This document shows, piece by piece, positions 21,391-33,960 of a stretch of DNA of 64,000 bases (positions within the stretch are counted from its first letter, which is position 1; every line of letters begins with the position of its first letter). The position numbers and the translations under genes are program-made. The stretch spans positions 288,282,982 to 288,346,981 of the forward strand of contig NC_089490.1 in the NCBI RefSeq assembly GCF_036850765.1. Reading direction: 5' to 3'. The notes beneath the pieces are model-generated. The model did not search any database. It was not told the DNA's origin and saw nothing but the letters and a program-made list of their open reading frames with translations. This DNA comes from Saccopteryx bilineata (lineage: Eukaryota; Chordata; Mammalia; Chiroptera; Emballonuridae).

Positions 21391-22107
21391 TTTTAAAAAT
21401 TATAATATATTCGGAAGTAGCTGGACAATGGCAAATGAAAACAGTAAAATCAATGACCATCTGGAGCTGGTAAACCTGTTAGCATTAGACCTCAGTGGTC
21501 TGAGAGTCCTACCCTTAGCAATATCTATGACTCCTTGTCATAACCCTGAACATTCTAACAAAGGCTGTGGACCATTGAAAAAAATAGTAAACTATATAAC
21601 AATGGGGAACTCAGACAGGGTTGGACTAATGATATAGGTCATCTTTTTGTACTACACTCTCTCCTCTGCCAGACCTTGGCCTGTTATTCTCTAGATTATC
21701 CAGGGAACAAAATTAAATCAAGTGCTCCACACGTGTTCTGTGCTGATATATAACAGCCTGATCCAGAGTTACTAGGAAGTGGCTTTCAACAAGAGATGTG
21801 GGAGGGTAAATTAAAATAGTCACCTTGGAGTTTAGAGATCCTTGACAAGTCCACGGAAAGAAGATTGATGAACATAGTTGGGAAGACACAGCAAGTAGGA
21901 AAATGGGTTCTCCTTTTTCATTCACAAACTTGGGAATTTTAAATGGGAACAGCACCTAACACAATTACAGGACTCTTACTAAATTAATTTTTTAGTTTGC
22001 CCTTAAGGAGATCACTAATTAAAGTCACTACATTTATGAGTTTAAAATGAATTACATTTGTCAATATAAATGTGCAATCAATGTTATCTATATTAAAAAA
22101 AACTGTT
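21391..22107. other. Intergenic, nothing recognised
   Basis: No repeat or gene that I can support. Confidence 0.5.
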
Positions 22108-22121
22108 AATAAACACATACC

Positions 22122-23134
22122 ATGTCCTGGCCACTGTGAACAATGCTGCAATGAACATGGGGCTGCATATGTCTTTATGTATCAATGTTTCTGAGTTTTG
22201 AGGGTATATACCCAGTAGAGGGATTGCTGGGTCAGAAGGTAGTTCTATTTTCAGTTTTTTGAGGAACCACCATACTTTCTTCCATAATGGTTGTACTACT
22301 TTACATTCCCACCAACAGTGGATGAGAGTTCCTTTTTCTCCACAGCCTCTCCAACATTTGCTATTACCTGTCTTGTTAATAATAGCTAATCTAACAGGTG
22401 TGAGGTGGTCTTTCATTGCCGTTTTGATTTGCATTTCTCTAATAACTAAAGAAGATGAGCATCTTTTTATATATCTGTTGGCCATTTGTATTTCTTCCTG
22501 GAAGAAGTGTCTGTTCATGTCCTCTTCCCATTTTTTTATTGGATTGTTTGTTTGTTTATTGTTGAGTTTTATGAGTTCTTTGTATATTTTGTATATTAGG
22601 CCCTTATCTGAGCTGTTGTTTGAAAATATCATTTCCCATTTAGTTGGCTTTCTGTTTATTTTGTTATCAGTTTCTCTTGAGCCCGTCAATAGATGACTGG
22701 ATAAAGAAGATGTGGCACATATACACTATGGAATACTACTCAGCCATAAGAAATGATGATATCGGATCATTTACAGCAAAATGGTGGGATCTTGATAACA
22801 TGATACGAAGTGAAATAAGTAAATCAGAAAAAACCAGGAACTGCATTATTCCATACGTAGGTGGGACATAAAAGTGAAACTAAGAGACATTGATAAGAGT
22901 GTGGTGGTTACGGGGGGAGGGGGGAGAGGGAGAGGGAAAGGGGGAGGGGGAGGGGCACAAAGAAAACTAGACAGAAGGTGACAGAGGACAATCTGACTTT
23001 GGGTGATGGGTATGCAACATAATTGAACGACAAGATAACCTGGACTTGTTATCTTTGAATATATGTATCCTGATTTATTGATGTCGCCCCATTAAAAAAA
23101 TAAAATTATTTAAAAATAAAATAAAATAAAATAA
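22122..23134 (+). mobile_element. 5'-inverted, truncated young LINE-1 (twin priming)
   Basis: The 14-bp target duplication AATAAACACATACC flanks the insertion (22108-22121 and 23135-23148). From 22122 to about 22684 the sequence is L1 ORF2 C-terminal coding in reverse orientation; its minus-strand frame of 198 codons is open. From about 22685 it switches to plus orientation and continues ORF2 ([19 protein letters not shown]...) through a G-rich 3' UTR to an AAAAT-type tail. About five codons are lost at the switch. Confidence 0.95.
22908..22960 (+). other. G-run cluster in L1 3' UTR (G-quadruplex candidate)
   Basis: At least five runs of three or more G with A spacers, the polypurine tract known from mammalian L1 3' UTRs. 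The complementary C-rich copies lie at about 27257-27306 and 30508-30550. Confidence 0.7.
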
Positions 23135-23382
23135 AATAAACACATACCGGTAAACAAAATAAAGTAGTGCCCTGGATCTTGAGTTCAAGATAGATTTTGA
23201 AAAGGTAAAAATCCAGTGTATTTAGTGTTAGATTTAAAAAATTAATGGAACTTAGTGTGAGGGCTGGAGTTTGGGTCACCCCAAGTCCTCAGTACTCTAA
23301 CCTCCATGTCTTCTGCCACCTCCCTCTTTCTCGCCCCTTATCATGCACACTCATCAATTCCTGAAATTCTTTCATCTGCCTT

Positions 23383-23557
23383 TTTATTTTTATTTTTTTC
23401 GATTTTATTTATTCATTTTAGAGAGAAAGAAGGGGGAGGAGTAAGAAGCATTAACTCCCATATATGCCGTGAGCAGGCAGCCCAGGATTTTGAAATAGCA
23501 ACCTCAGAGTTCCAGGTTGATGCTTTCTTTATCCACTGCTCCACCACAGGTCAGGCT
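23383..23557 (-). repeat. tRNA-derived bat SINE, class C
   Basis: T-rich start, AG-rich block, 'aactcccatatatgccgtga', and the reverse head CTCCACCACAGGTCAGGC. Confidence 0.88.
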
Positions 23558-23708
23558 CATCTTGCCTTATTTAATTCATTGTTACTAATAAAAAAAAAAA
23601 CTCTCTGCAGCTCTATATTTTCATTTCATGCTATTAGAGTCTCTTCAACTTGTCCTAAAAAATACCTGTTACTTCCACTGGCCTTGTAAGGGGTGGCTAT
23701 GCTATGAC

Positions 23709-24450
23709 TGTTAAGCCTAATCCGGAGGGACCCGAAACATTGAAGACGCCAACAAAGTCTGTCGATTACACACCAAAGCTTTATTGTCTAGCTTGGCCAA
23801 GCGGCGGCAACTCCAACAGTGGTCTGAGGGAGTACGCGCACCGCCCCTTTGTTCTACTTAGTTTTTATAGTTTTGTAAGTGGGAAGTACAGAACAAATAT
23901 TGTAATTAGGAGCCCCTTACCACTATTGGTTATAGTCATATGTCCTTTAACATGATAGGACCACGTTCAATTTGCAAGCCATACATTATTTTGGAGAAAA
24001 CAAAATTTACAAGTCAACACAATGGTAGGAAGATGTCTTTTTACATATTAAAAGGTATTCTTATATTATCTAGTGTTCATCTGCTATCTCTCTGTCCAGA
24101 GTCACACGTGTTAACCACACGCATTTACATAGGAGAGGTAGTGTCCGTGGGGACAAATACCCGCAAATGGTTCATTGCTATAAGAAAAGGTTTATTTTGG
24201 CTTTTCTCTCCCTGCACCTGGCTAGCCATTCACCCCTTTCCCCACAGGTGTGGTGGAATGTCTGGGAATCCATGTTTTCCTCCCTTTGCATTTACAATAC
24301 AATGCCAAGGGCCATTCTGGTTATGCCAATCACACAGTACAGAGACTATTCTCACAATTTCTCTGCACAGCTTAACCCAAATTAATAAAATGTTCTCCAA
24401 GCCTCTTAAAATATTAATATTAATTCTGTAGTTTTTGGTACCTTACAACA
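23709..24450 (-). mobile_element. Solo LTR, ERV class II-like
   Basis: On the minus strand the element runs TGTTGTAAGGTACC... to ...GGATTAGGCTTAACA (742 bp), TG...CA bounded. It has a TATA box (CTATAAAAAC, about 23867), then AATAAAGCTTTGG (about 23785), and a short U5. That promoter-to-poly(A) order fixes its orientation. I see no partner LTR and no clean target duplication. The 163-codon plus-strand frame at 23940-24431 is antisense to the LTR and probably spurious. Confidence 0.8.
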
Positions 24451-25093
24451 CATGCGGGTGAAGTGGCGAAGTGGCTCCTCAATGATCTTACACTTTTCTT
24501 TTATATGTGTTAAAACTGAGGTGGGTATTCTTTTTTCTCTTCATTCTTGCTTACTTCATACAATTATTTCTGCTTCCACCCCCAACCCTGTCCTCTTGTT
24601 CTTTATCCTCCATTCTGCCTCATTCACTCACACTGATAATTATTGACTCAGCCATTACTAATCACAGAATGCCAATCCAATCTCAGTTTCAAAGAGTACC
24701 CTCTGTATATCATCTCCTACAAAAAGTCACATAATATGTAATAGTAGAAAGTAGAAAGCATAGCACATCTTGACACAAAGCAATTCTCATGAGTATGTAC
24801 TGTGAAAAGTTCTTAGCTCACCAAAGTAAAAAGCATTCAGAAATTATGCAAAGTTCTCATAGAAAAATTTATTTCATATTTAGTGAAAAGATTCATGTGA
24901 ATGTTTTTAATGACATTCATTCATAAAAGACAAGATTGTATGCTTACACACATTGTCACTTCTTTTCCCTCTGTAATTTCAGAATAGAATTTAGAATATC
25001 TAGTGTTTGAGATATAAAAATCAGTAATTTTTTATGTCTTATAGGATTTGTGGTTAAATAGTTAGTGATGAATTTACACTGGTAATTGGACAA
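24451..25093. other. Intergenic, nothing recognised
   Basis: Pyrimidine-rich at 24480-24640, with no supported function. Confidence 0.5.
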
Positions 25094-25525
25094 TGTAATG
25101 CCAATAGTTGCGGCCATCACTGCCATCCACATGCAGGTTCTCATTAGATTCAGACAGATGGTAAAGAAACAGTGGAGCCAAAAAATGGTGGGCCACTCCT
25201 TTATTCAAGTCTTACACCGGCAGATGAGCAAACACACAGGGCTCCCAAAGCCACTGACACGTTCTCCAGTTCCACAACCAGGATAATCTTCTCCGATTCC
25301 TCCTAAAATCAAAGGCCTCATCTGTCTCAGCGGAGCTTGCAAAAGCCCCTCACCTCTGGTTTCCCATCTGCACACCTTCATTCTCTCTGTTCTCACTCTG
25401 AAAGCATGGCTTCCTCTGACTCCTTTCTGCAAAACATTAGCAAGACAATGGCCCTTCTCAAGCAGAAAGGTAATTTGCAATTTCACAGATCACATACCTG
25501 GTGAGCCCAGTGCCATTTTTTAACA
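25094..25525 (-). mobile_element. LTR-like element, family shared by four copies (copy A)
   Basis: Read on the minus strand it ends ATCTGTCTGAATCTAATG, GAACCTGCA... and TTGGCATTACA, the same 3' end as the copies at 28586, 29586 and about 63276. It carries GAATAAAGG as poly(A) signal and GTCAGTGGCTTTGGGAGCCC, shared with the copy near 63570. The 5' limit is uncertain. Confidence 0.65.
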
Positions 25526-27068
25526 CTAAAAGTGAGCAAATTCAAAAAACACAAATTTTACAAACTCATTTGCCCTACAGAGCAGAAGCAACAGTTTTAA
25601 CTCTATACATGCTCTCTGTCCATTGTGCATAGAAAGCATAATGTGAAGTCAACCAAAGAGACACATTTTTCTTCGCAGTTTTATTGAGATATATTTTACA
25701 CATCATGAAATTTTAACGTGTCTTAATGTGAAATTCAGTGAGTTATAGACAATAACAAATTGCAGTGTGTTATTAAACTTTTAAAGAATGGTTTAATGTA
25801 ACATGGTCATTTACTAGAAAAGTAGAACAATAATTTAATTGCTGATGTAAAATTTCTTTCTCTGCAATAAAGACTACAGCTATCCTGATATATTTTATAA
25901 CTTGGCACCATAGTTTCTGGTTATGTAAGGAAGCTTAAGAAAAATTCTAAATTGTTTTCTCTATAGGTTGGGTATGCACCAGTTTATGATTTTACTCTGT
26001 GGTTGGGGGCCTGAAACACTATTATCGTGTATTGTTTATTGAGTATAGAACTATATGTTTTAATACCAGAAAAGTAAATGTTATGGTTAAAATTTTATTA
26101 CAAAACTGGAAAAGCTGAAAAAGAATTCCTACTTAGATGAGAACAATCTCACTAGAAAATGATGACAGGTTAGAGTTAAGGAAAACCTGTAATCAGTTAA
26201 CTCACTGAGAATTGAAATGAATAATTTCAAAATAAAATGTAAGTTACATACACTGTTGTGAAATATTATGTTTGGGTCTGTCTTTGTGTATATGTGTGTA
26301 TCTGTGTGTGTGCACATCTGTTTTTCAAGAAAGGATAAATAAATGAAGTATTCTTGCATCAAAGCTAAATGGGACTCTGTAAAGGGCAAAATTAGTAATT
26401 CACTTGCTCTGAAATTTAAAACAAAAAATATAGATTAACTATTTTATATTCAAGATTAATATAAAGCTTTAATATGTATATGGTTGGAATTCACTCTGAA
26501 GTTTAACATTGCATTATCTCAAGTCCCAAAAAATATAATTGAAAAAAAAAACACTGAGAATGTATACTTACAAATTATCTTTGTAGTAATATGATTATAA
26601 TTAATAATAATATTACTAATATTCATCAGACATACCATTTTGCAATTAAATCATTTACTTCATAGTATCATTTAGAATCTATTTATTGTTTATGAATAAA
26701 TCATATGGAATATCACAGTTTGATGTTGTAGTAATAAAAATATTTTAGTTATAATAAAACAATATAATCACTGTAGTGATTATATAGACATAGATTTTCA
26801 TAGACTTTAATCTAACAGCATATATTCATTTTCTATAAAAAAACTTGTTTCAATTAGCAGACATTTGATCATATACAAAATGTCCATGGAGACATTTGAT
26901 CCAAGCTGACCAATCTACCTAACCCCACTTACTATTATGAACTAGGCTACTGAAGCAAGAAGTGTTATTATTGGCATTATAGATACAATTATTTGACCAA
27001 TAAAAACATTATAATACAGTCTATATATTAATCCTGTTAGTCAAAAGTGTAAATAAACATTACAGGTT
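25526..27068. other. Intergenic, nothing recognised
   Basis: AT-rich; includes a short TG/TA-rich stretch near 26285-26320. Confidence 0.5.
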
Positions 27069-27077
27069 ATTTGAACC

Positions 27078-27736
27078 TATTTTCTTTTTTTTGTTTGTTT
27101 TTTGTTTTTTGAAAAAAATTTTTTTTAATGGGTCGACATCAATAAATCAGGATACATATATTCAAAGATAACATGTCCAGGTAATCTTGTCATTCAATTA
27201 TGTTGCATACCCATCACCCAAAGTCAGATTGTCCTCTGTCACCTTCTATCTAGTTTTCTTTGTGCCCCTCCCCCTCCCCCTTTACCTCTCCCTCTCCCCC
27301 CTCCCTCCGTAACCACCACACTCTTATCAATGTCTCTTAGTCTCATTTTATGTCCCACCTAAGTATGGAATAATGCAGTTCCTGTTTTTTTCTGATTTAC
27401 TTATTTCACTTCGTATAATGTTATCAAGATCCCACCATTTTGCTGTAAATGATCCGATGTCAGCATTTCTTATGGCTGAGTAGTATTCCATAGTGTATAT
27501 GTGCCACATCTTCTTTATCCAGTCATCTATTGATTCACTTTTTGGTTGTTTCCATGTCCTTGCCACTGTGAACAATGCTGCAATGAACATGGGGCTGCAT
27601 ATGTCTTTACGTATCAATGTTTCTGAGTTTTGGGGGTATATACCCAGTAGAGGGATTGCTGGGTCATAAGGTAGTTCTATTTTCAGTTTTTTGAGGAACC
27701 ACCATACTTTCTTCCATAATGGTTGTACTACTTTAC
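27078..27736 (-). mobile_element. Truncated young LINE-1
   Basis: T-rich start (A tail), C-rich tract (reverse of the G-rich 3' UTR), then ORF2 C-terminus on the minus strand. The frame is open for about 130 codons within the insertion (ending ...SEKNRNCIIPYLGGT). Target duplication ATTTGAACC at 27069-27077 and 27737-27745, extending to 14 bp with one mismatch. Confidence 0.94.
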
Positions 27737-27745
27737 ATTTGAACC

Positions 27746-28585
27746 CATTTGCTAAGCATGAATTTTTGTGACAGGACCACATTTCAAGAACATTTTGGTG
27801 TAGACTAAATGTTTTCATGGTAATTTTAGACAAAGTCAAATGCTGTTCATGGCTTTTTTGTATTGTAAAAAATAGCTTGGAACTTATATCTTATTTTAGT
27901 TCTAAATAACTATATAATACAAACAGTTTTTGTATATGTATGCTAAAACATGAATCAAAATTACACTGGAAAATATATTTAAAATATATTTCTCTGTGTT
28001 TTTGTTATCACTGCTTAAGGACAGATAGCAAAAACTGAATTGTACACAGTTTATTTCATTTTCATCTCATCTCTATTCAGCATCTTTAAGAACTGTCTCT
28101 ACAATTCAAAAAGAACTAAAACCAGTCCAAATGGTTTTTCTTAAATAATTTTAGAAAGACCTCCAAAATTTCAAGCTGAATTAAAACGAATTAAATATCA
28201 ACTTCTAAGTTACATGATAAGATTAAATGTTTCCAAGTTGTCTTGGTAATTACATGACCATCTACCAGAACAATGATTTGCTGGAAGGACTAAAGTAACT
28301 CAATGTAAAGTTAAACTCATGGATAAGATTTATGACAGCAATGTTTACAGGACTGAAGCTGTAGGAAAAATATACATAAATTAAGGCCAGAGAGGTCAAA
28401 TGCAAACTTTATTGTCCTCACTTTGTAGTAATTGTAGGTTGACTGTAGGAGAACTTCAAGGGATAGTACAGGAACCTAGAACTAGCAACAGTGTAATCTT
28501 AGCCTCAATGAGTAAAGGCCAGGAGAGATTATTGAAACCACTGAAACCGAAAAAAGGGACAGAGTCTTTGTGGGGAAAACAGCTG
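27746..28585. other. Intergenic, nothing recognised
   Basis: No supported gene. A reversed AATAAA (TTTATT) with a C-rich flank near 28408 could belong to another eroded LTR. Confidence 0.4.
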
Positions 28586-28947
28586 TGTGAGGCTTGATCA
28601 CTGGTTTCCAGCTGCAAGCACTTTGCATGGTTAGTGCATGAACATGTGGCAGAAAGTCATGTGTGGGTCTCTATGGAAAAGTATGGGTGCTGTCCCTCGG
28701 GGGTGATTCTCCCAGCTCTGCCATCACTGTGAGGTGTGGTTCCCCAATTCTTTCAGCCACCTCTGTGAAGGGCACTTTTCTTAATTCCTTGTTTTCCACT
28801 GAGAAAAGTGCTTTTCCTTTGCTAATTCCCTCCCCATCATGCCAAGCCTCCAATACACAGCATCTTGATGCTTTCCAGCTCTACAGTTCCTCTACTGTCT
28901 GCCCAATTCCAGATAGGACCTGCGGGCCCTTGGCCACAAGCATTACA
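28586..28947 (+). mobile_element. LTR-like element, copy C
   Basis: TGTGAGGCTTGATCACTGG...CCACAAGCATTACA, about 362 bp. It aligns end to end with the copy at 29586 and shares its 3' end with copies A and B. The poly(A) signal position is degenerate (CAATACACAG). Confidence 0.72.
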
Positions 28948-29311
28948 GTCTTGTAGAGCCTATAATGTCCATTTTACTGAAAGAACCAGAGACTTTCTAT
29001 TAAAGAAACTGGGTTAACCTGGGGTCACTTCACAGAGAAGAAGAAATAAAAGAAGGCAACAAATATTCTCCCTTCCCATTATTCAGCTTTCTGCTTCGTT
29101 CCTCTTTGTTTAACCCCAACCAGAAGCTAGAAGAGATGCAAGACCTATTAATTCAACCCCTAAGACTGATTCAGAGCAGTGAGTAGAGGAGGCAAGGTTA
29201 CAGGGTGATTCTGGAATAACAAATAGAAAACATCCTATTTACTTATCCATAGAAATGACAATCTACCATTGTTTCCTATTTAGACAAATTCTAAACTAAA
29301 GAAAAGTATTT
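28948..29311. other. Unassigned spacer between LTR-like copy C and an old L1
   Basis: Could be residual internal sequence of an ERV, but no retroviral frame is visible. Confidence 0.4.
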
Positions 29312-29535
29312 TTAAATTTTTTTTAATTACAGTTTACATTCAATATAAGTTTGTATTAATTTCAGAAGTATAGCTTAGGGTCAGACAAGCAAACACTTTA
29401 CATACTGGTTCCCTCGATATTTCAAATATTCACCTGGTACCACACATAGTTATTAAAATACTATTGACTATATTCACTGTGCTGTACTTCATAGCCTTGT
29501 AACTAGTTTGTAACTACCAATTTGTATACATTTTA

Positions 29536-30128
29536 TTTTTTTCATTGATTTGAAAGAGAGACAGAAAGTGTGAAGAAAACATCTATGTTAGGCTTGCCCT
29601 CTGGTTTCCCAGCTACAAGCACTTTGCACAATTAGAGCATGAGCACAGGGCAGAAAGCCACGTGTGTCTCTTTGAAAAGCTATGGGTGCTTTTTCCCTGA
29701 GTGGCAATTCTCCTAGATCACTTTACTGCCACTGTGAAGTGCAGTTCCCTGATTTCCTCAGCCACACTGTTAGTGGTGGTGTTCCTGATCCCTTCCCCTC
29801 CATTGAGAAAAGTGAAAAGTGGTTTTCCTTTGTTCATACACTTGCCCTCTGTGTGAGCCTGCAATAATGGGTATGGCCTGATGCTTTCAGCTCCGCAGTT
29901 CCTCCACCATCTGTCCAAATCCAGTGTGAACCTGCCTGGCCTCGACCACTGGCATTACATCAAGGAAGGGAAAGAGAGAGAAGCATCAACTTGTTTCACT
30001 TAGTTGTTCCATTTCGTCGTGTACTCATTGACTGCTGTTTATACTTTCCCTGACCAGGAATAGAACCTGCAACCTCTGGTGCTCTGGGATGACACTTTAC
30101 TCACTTAGTTGCCCAGCCAGGGACTTAC
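29536..30128 (-). repeat. Ves-like SINE split by LTR-like copy D
   Basis: The SINE halves are 29536-29585 and 29960-30128. The 10-bp target duplication ATACATTTTA is perfect (29526-29535 and 30129-30138). The right half has the B-box region and the reverse head TAGTTGCCCAGCCAGGG. Confidence 0.86.
29586..29959 (+). mobile_element. LTR-like element, copy D, inserted in a SINE
   Basis: TGTTAGGCTTGCCCTCTGG...CCACTGGCATTACA (374 bp), TG...CA bounded. It interrupts a Ves-like SINE, which proves it moved as a discrete unit. The flanking 4-mers TCTA and TCAA are a possible decayed target duplication. Confidence 0.8.
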
Positions 30129-30158
30129 ATACATTTTAAACCTTCACCTTTCGTTTTC

Positions 30159-30338
30159 AGCAAGGGGTCACTGGTTTGGCGGAGATCCGGATCAAAGTAC
30201 ATATGACAACGCAATCAGTGAACAACTAAAGTGCCACAACAAGTTCATGCTTCTCATCTCTCTCCCTTCCTGTCTGTCTGTCCCTGTCTATATCCTCTGT
30301 TTCCTCTCTCTGTGTCTCTCTTGCTAAAAAAAAAAAAC
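30159..30338 (+). repeat. 5'-truncated tRNA-derived SINE, class A
   Basis: Starts mid-element at 'agcaaggggtcactgg' and keeps the 'caatcagtgaacaactaaag' block, CTGTCTGTCTGTCC tail and A run. Confidence 0.85.
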
Positions 30339-30340
30339 CT

Positions 30341-31157
30341 TTTTTTTTTTTAATAATTTTATTTTTTTAATGGGGTGACATCAATAAATCAGGATACATA
30401 TATTCAAAGATAACAAGTCCAGGGTATCTTGTCGTTCAATCATGTTGCATACCCGTCACCCAAAGTCAGATTGTCCTCCGTCACCCTCTATCTTGTTCTC
30501 TCTGTGCCCCTCCCCCTCCCCCTTTCCCTCTTCCATTCCCCCCTCCCCCCTGTAACCACCACACCCTTATCAATGTCTCTGTTTCACTTTTATGTCCCAC
30601 CTACGTATGGAATAATGCAGTTCCTTGTTTTTTCTGATTTACTTATTTCGCTTCATATCATGTTATCAAGATCCCACCATTTTGCTGTAAATGTTCCGAT
30701 GTCATCATTTCTTATGGCTGAGTAGTATTCCATAGTGTATATGTGCCACATCTTCTTTATCCAGTCATCTATTGACGGGCTTTTTGGTTGTTTCCATGTC
30801 CTGGCCACTGTGAACAATGCTGCAATAAACATGGGGCTGCATGTGTCTTTACGTATCAATGTTTCTGAGTTTTGAGGGTATATACCCAGTAGAGGGATTG
30901 CTGGGTCATAAGGTAGTTCTATTTTCAGTTTTTTGAGGAACCACCATACTTTCTTCCATAATGGTTGTACTACTTTACATTCCCACCAACAGTGGATGAG
31001 GGTTCCTTTTTCTCCACAGCCTCTCCAACATTTGCTATTACCTGTCTTGTTAATAATAGCTAATCGAACAGGTGTGAGGTGGTATCTCATTGCCGTTTTG
31101 ATTTGCATTTCTCTAATAGCTAAAGAAGATGAGCATCTTTTCATATATCTGTTGGCC
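30341..31157 (-). mobile_element. Truncated young LINE-1
   Basis: ORF2 C-terminal coding on the minus strand, open for 168 codons (30653-31159), with 3' UTR and A tail at the left. It inserted at the A-rich end of the preceding SINE; A-run plus CCTTTTT repeats on both sides are the likely target duplication. Confidence 0.93.
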
Positions 31158-31174
31158 AAAAAAAAAGCCTTTTT

Positions 31175-33125
31175 AATACCTCATTTTACCCTTTGTGCTA
31201 ACATAAAGAGCGAGCAATTAGCTATGCATTAAATATGGGTGTGTGTGTGGGGGGAGAGCATGTAATTATTTCTAAAACTATAATTATTTTTTTCAAATTT
31301 ATTATAATCTACCTGTTTTTGTTTATATAAAAACACAGTATAAGTATACCTTCTGAGAGGTGCAAACTGGATCCATAATTAATAATATTTCTTGAGGAAT
31401 GGTTGAATGTCAATGAAGGGAACGACCAAGGAATATAAATATGTATTATTATTACTTAGAGTGACTTGAAAATCTTGACAACTTGATAATAAGCAAAAGA
31501 AAAAAAGATAAATAAATTAGTTTGTATAAAATGTATAGTAACTGAAATTATATTCTTTGGAGCCTTGTCCTTCAAATTCCAAAACAATTCTAGACACAGA
31601 TATTATGCACAGTGAGGACACTGTGGGATAGACATTCCTAAAAACTGTGTAAATACTCCCACCAATATAAGAGACAAGAAGAAAAATGGTGACGATCTGT
31701 GGAACAAAGAAAATTAGTTGTTAATTTATAAACTTGGAATATTGATTTTTTTTCTGAAATATGTAGGACAGGGAGTGATGTGTGGCAGTGACTGACAAAA
31801 AAAAAAACCTAGCTGCTAATTTTAGAGCAACGTCTATACAGAATAAAAAATGAAATAGGCTAGAGATAAGTAGAAGATTATCAAGCTTAAGTATGTCAAG
31901 GGGAGACAGAAATGAGATGGAAAGAGCTTAACCACTGAAGTCAGTCTAACAAATGTCCATAGCAGGATTCTGGAAATTATTAGCTTTGAGACTGTGGGAA
32001 ATAATATAGCTTCACAGCACCTCAGTTTTCACATTAAAAAAAATTAAAATTTCAAGTGTTATCAGTAAAAAGTTGGCGAAAATGCTTTTTTTCCCCCCTC
32101 TGAGCAAACTGTGAAGTATAGCATAACGTGTACTGCAACAAGAAAGAAGTTTACTTTTCTAAGGTACTGATTGTCTTCAAGATTACAATTCTTCTGACAG
32201 ATGGCTCACTTCAGAGGTCAGGCATCTTTGATATGGCAATACACAGATAGAACACATATATTTCTTTAAATTTATATAGAAAAACTTCTCTGCAAGGTAG
32301 CAAAATGGAAGGTTTTGTAGATATTACTGAGTTGTTGCTACAACAACTTTTATTTTACTTTTCTTCTAGAATTTTCATTTAAAAAATGTTGTAACTGTAG
32401 ATATATTTTGGAGTCAAGTTGAGAATTTGTATTTACGTGATGAAATGCGGGGTATTAATTTCATGGGATTGTGTGCATGAAATGAAAGATATGAAAGCAT
32501 ATAGTTGTGAATGAACATGCTATGTTATAACTAAATGTTTATTCTTCTTCCAATACAAAAAATCATATAATTATTTTGTTAAATTATTGGACTAATCTCT
32601 AAGTATTTTTTTAATTTAAGAAGTATATCAGTTTCTATAGAAAGTTTTGTTAAGCTCTATAAATTACTTATATACTAGACTTTGTGCAAGAAAATAATGC
32701 TATGTGAGCAAATACTAAGACAAAATGGTCACATCTTTATATGAACAAAAGATTTAATCAAATCTGTAAATGCTTTCTGAACGTGCCATTATATTATCCA
32801 GCTAATTTACACATGGCATGATATACTGGGATTTTTAAGGATAACTATTTCAGATTCCCTATCATTTCTGTCTCTTTAGCTATAACATTCATATGTTGGG
32901 TACCTAATATATTTTATTATTTTATTTGGCATGTGACTTTTTCACTATTTCAAGAATTTAAGGGATGTTATAATAAACATTTTTTTTTCTAATCTATAAT
33001 GAGAAAAGGTTGGCGTTTTGATTTGTCTATTCTCTGTGTCCATCAGCTTCATGACTTGGTAAAAACAGTGATTTTCTCACATTACCCTCCTAACAGTAGT
33101 TTGGTATACTATATTGTTGTAGTTG

Positions 33126-33171
<46 letters not shown>

Positions 33172-33705
33172 GAAGTTATTGAACATCAAATCATACCTTC
33201 ATTTAATAATTGAATAAAAGAAATGAGACATCCACTATATTTAATATTTTGAGTGACATAATTGTATGTAATTATATAATTATCACACACACAAAGAAAT
33301 AAACAAACATATTTAAAATTTATGCAGAAAAAAAATTATGCTCACAAATTCTATCACTTAGACATAATGGATCAATTCTCTGTAAAAACAAACTTCAAAA
33401 AAACTCTCATAAGAAAAATAAATAACCTAAATTTTCCTGTACCTATAAAATTATTTAAATTCACATCAATAAGCTGACAAAGAAAATTTATTTAATCAAA
33501 GCATTAAGGCATTTATGATTTTAAAATCTTAGTTAAAAAAAGGAACATTCCCAACTTGATTAAAAAATCTAAGTAAAGAAAAATATACCATCACCTCTAA
33601 GTTTGAACATGGCAAAGATATCTTCTATCACTATTGCTAATAAACACTGTAGTACAATAGCACATTCTTACATAGAAAAATAGAGAATAAAAAGAAATAA
33701 AAGCA
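31175..33705. other. Intergenic, no supported gene
   Basis: AT-rich, with an (AT)n run at 33130-33164. Nothing else recognised. Confidence 0.5.
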
Positions 33706-33960
33706 CCTAACCAGGCGGTGGTGCAGTGGATAGAGCGTCAGACTGGGATGCAGAGGACCCAGCTTGAACCCAAGGTCGCTGGCTTGAGCAAGGGGTTACT
33801 CAGTCTGCTGAAGGCCCATGGTCAAGGCACATATGAGAGAACATCAATGAACAACTAAGGTGTCACAACAAAAAATTGATGATTGATGCTTCTCATCTCT
33901 CTCTGTTCCTGTCTGTCTGTCCCTCTCTCTGACTCTCTCTCTGTCTCTGTAAAAAAGAAA
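33706..33960 (+). repeat. tRNA-derived bat SINE, class A, short form
   Basis: Head CACCTAACCAGGCGGTGGTG, then 'gagcgtcagactgggatgca'. It lacks one internal unit compared with the copies at 6036 and 20676. Confidence 0.93.

Larger units (their letters stand above)
29312..30158 (-). repeat. Old LINE-1 3' end, interrupted by a nested SINE
   Basis: The minus-strand L1 3' region (plus-strand 'attacagtttacattcaata', 'gtattaatttcagaag') ends with 'tttgtatacatttta' and resumes after the SINE at about 30129. Confidence 0.75.

Noticed and set aside
22093..22689. 198-codon minus-strand frame as a gene
   Set aside because: C-terminal part of L1 ORF2 in the inverted half of a twin-primed insertion; its last residues run into flanking DNA.
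23940..24431. 163-codon frame
   Set aside because: Antisense to an LTR whose TATA and poly(A) signals show the opposite orientation; no recognisable domain.
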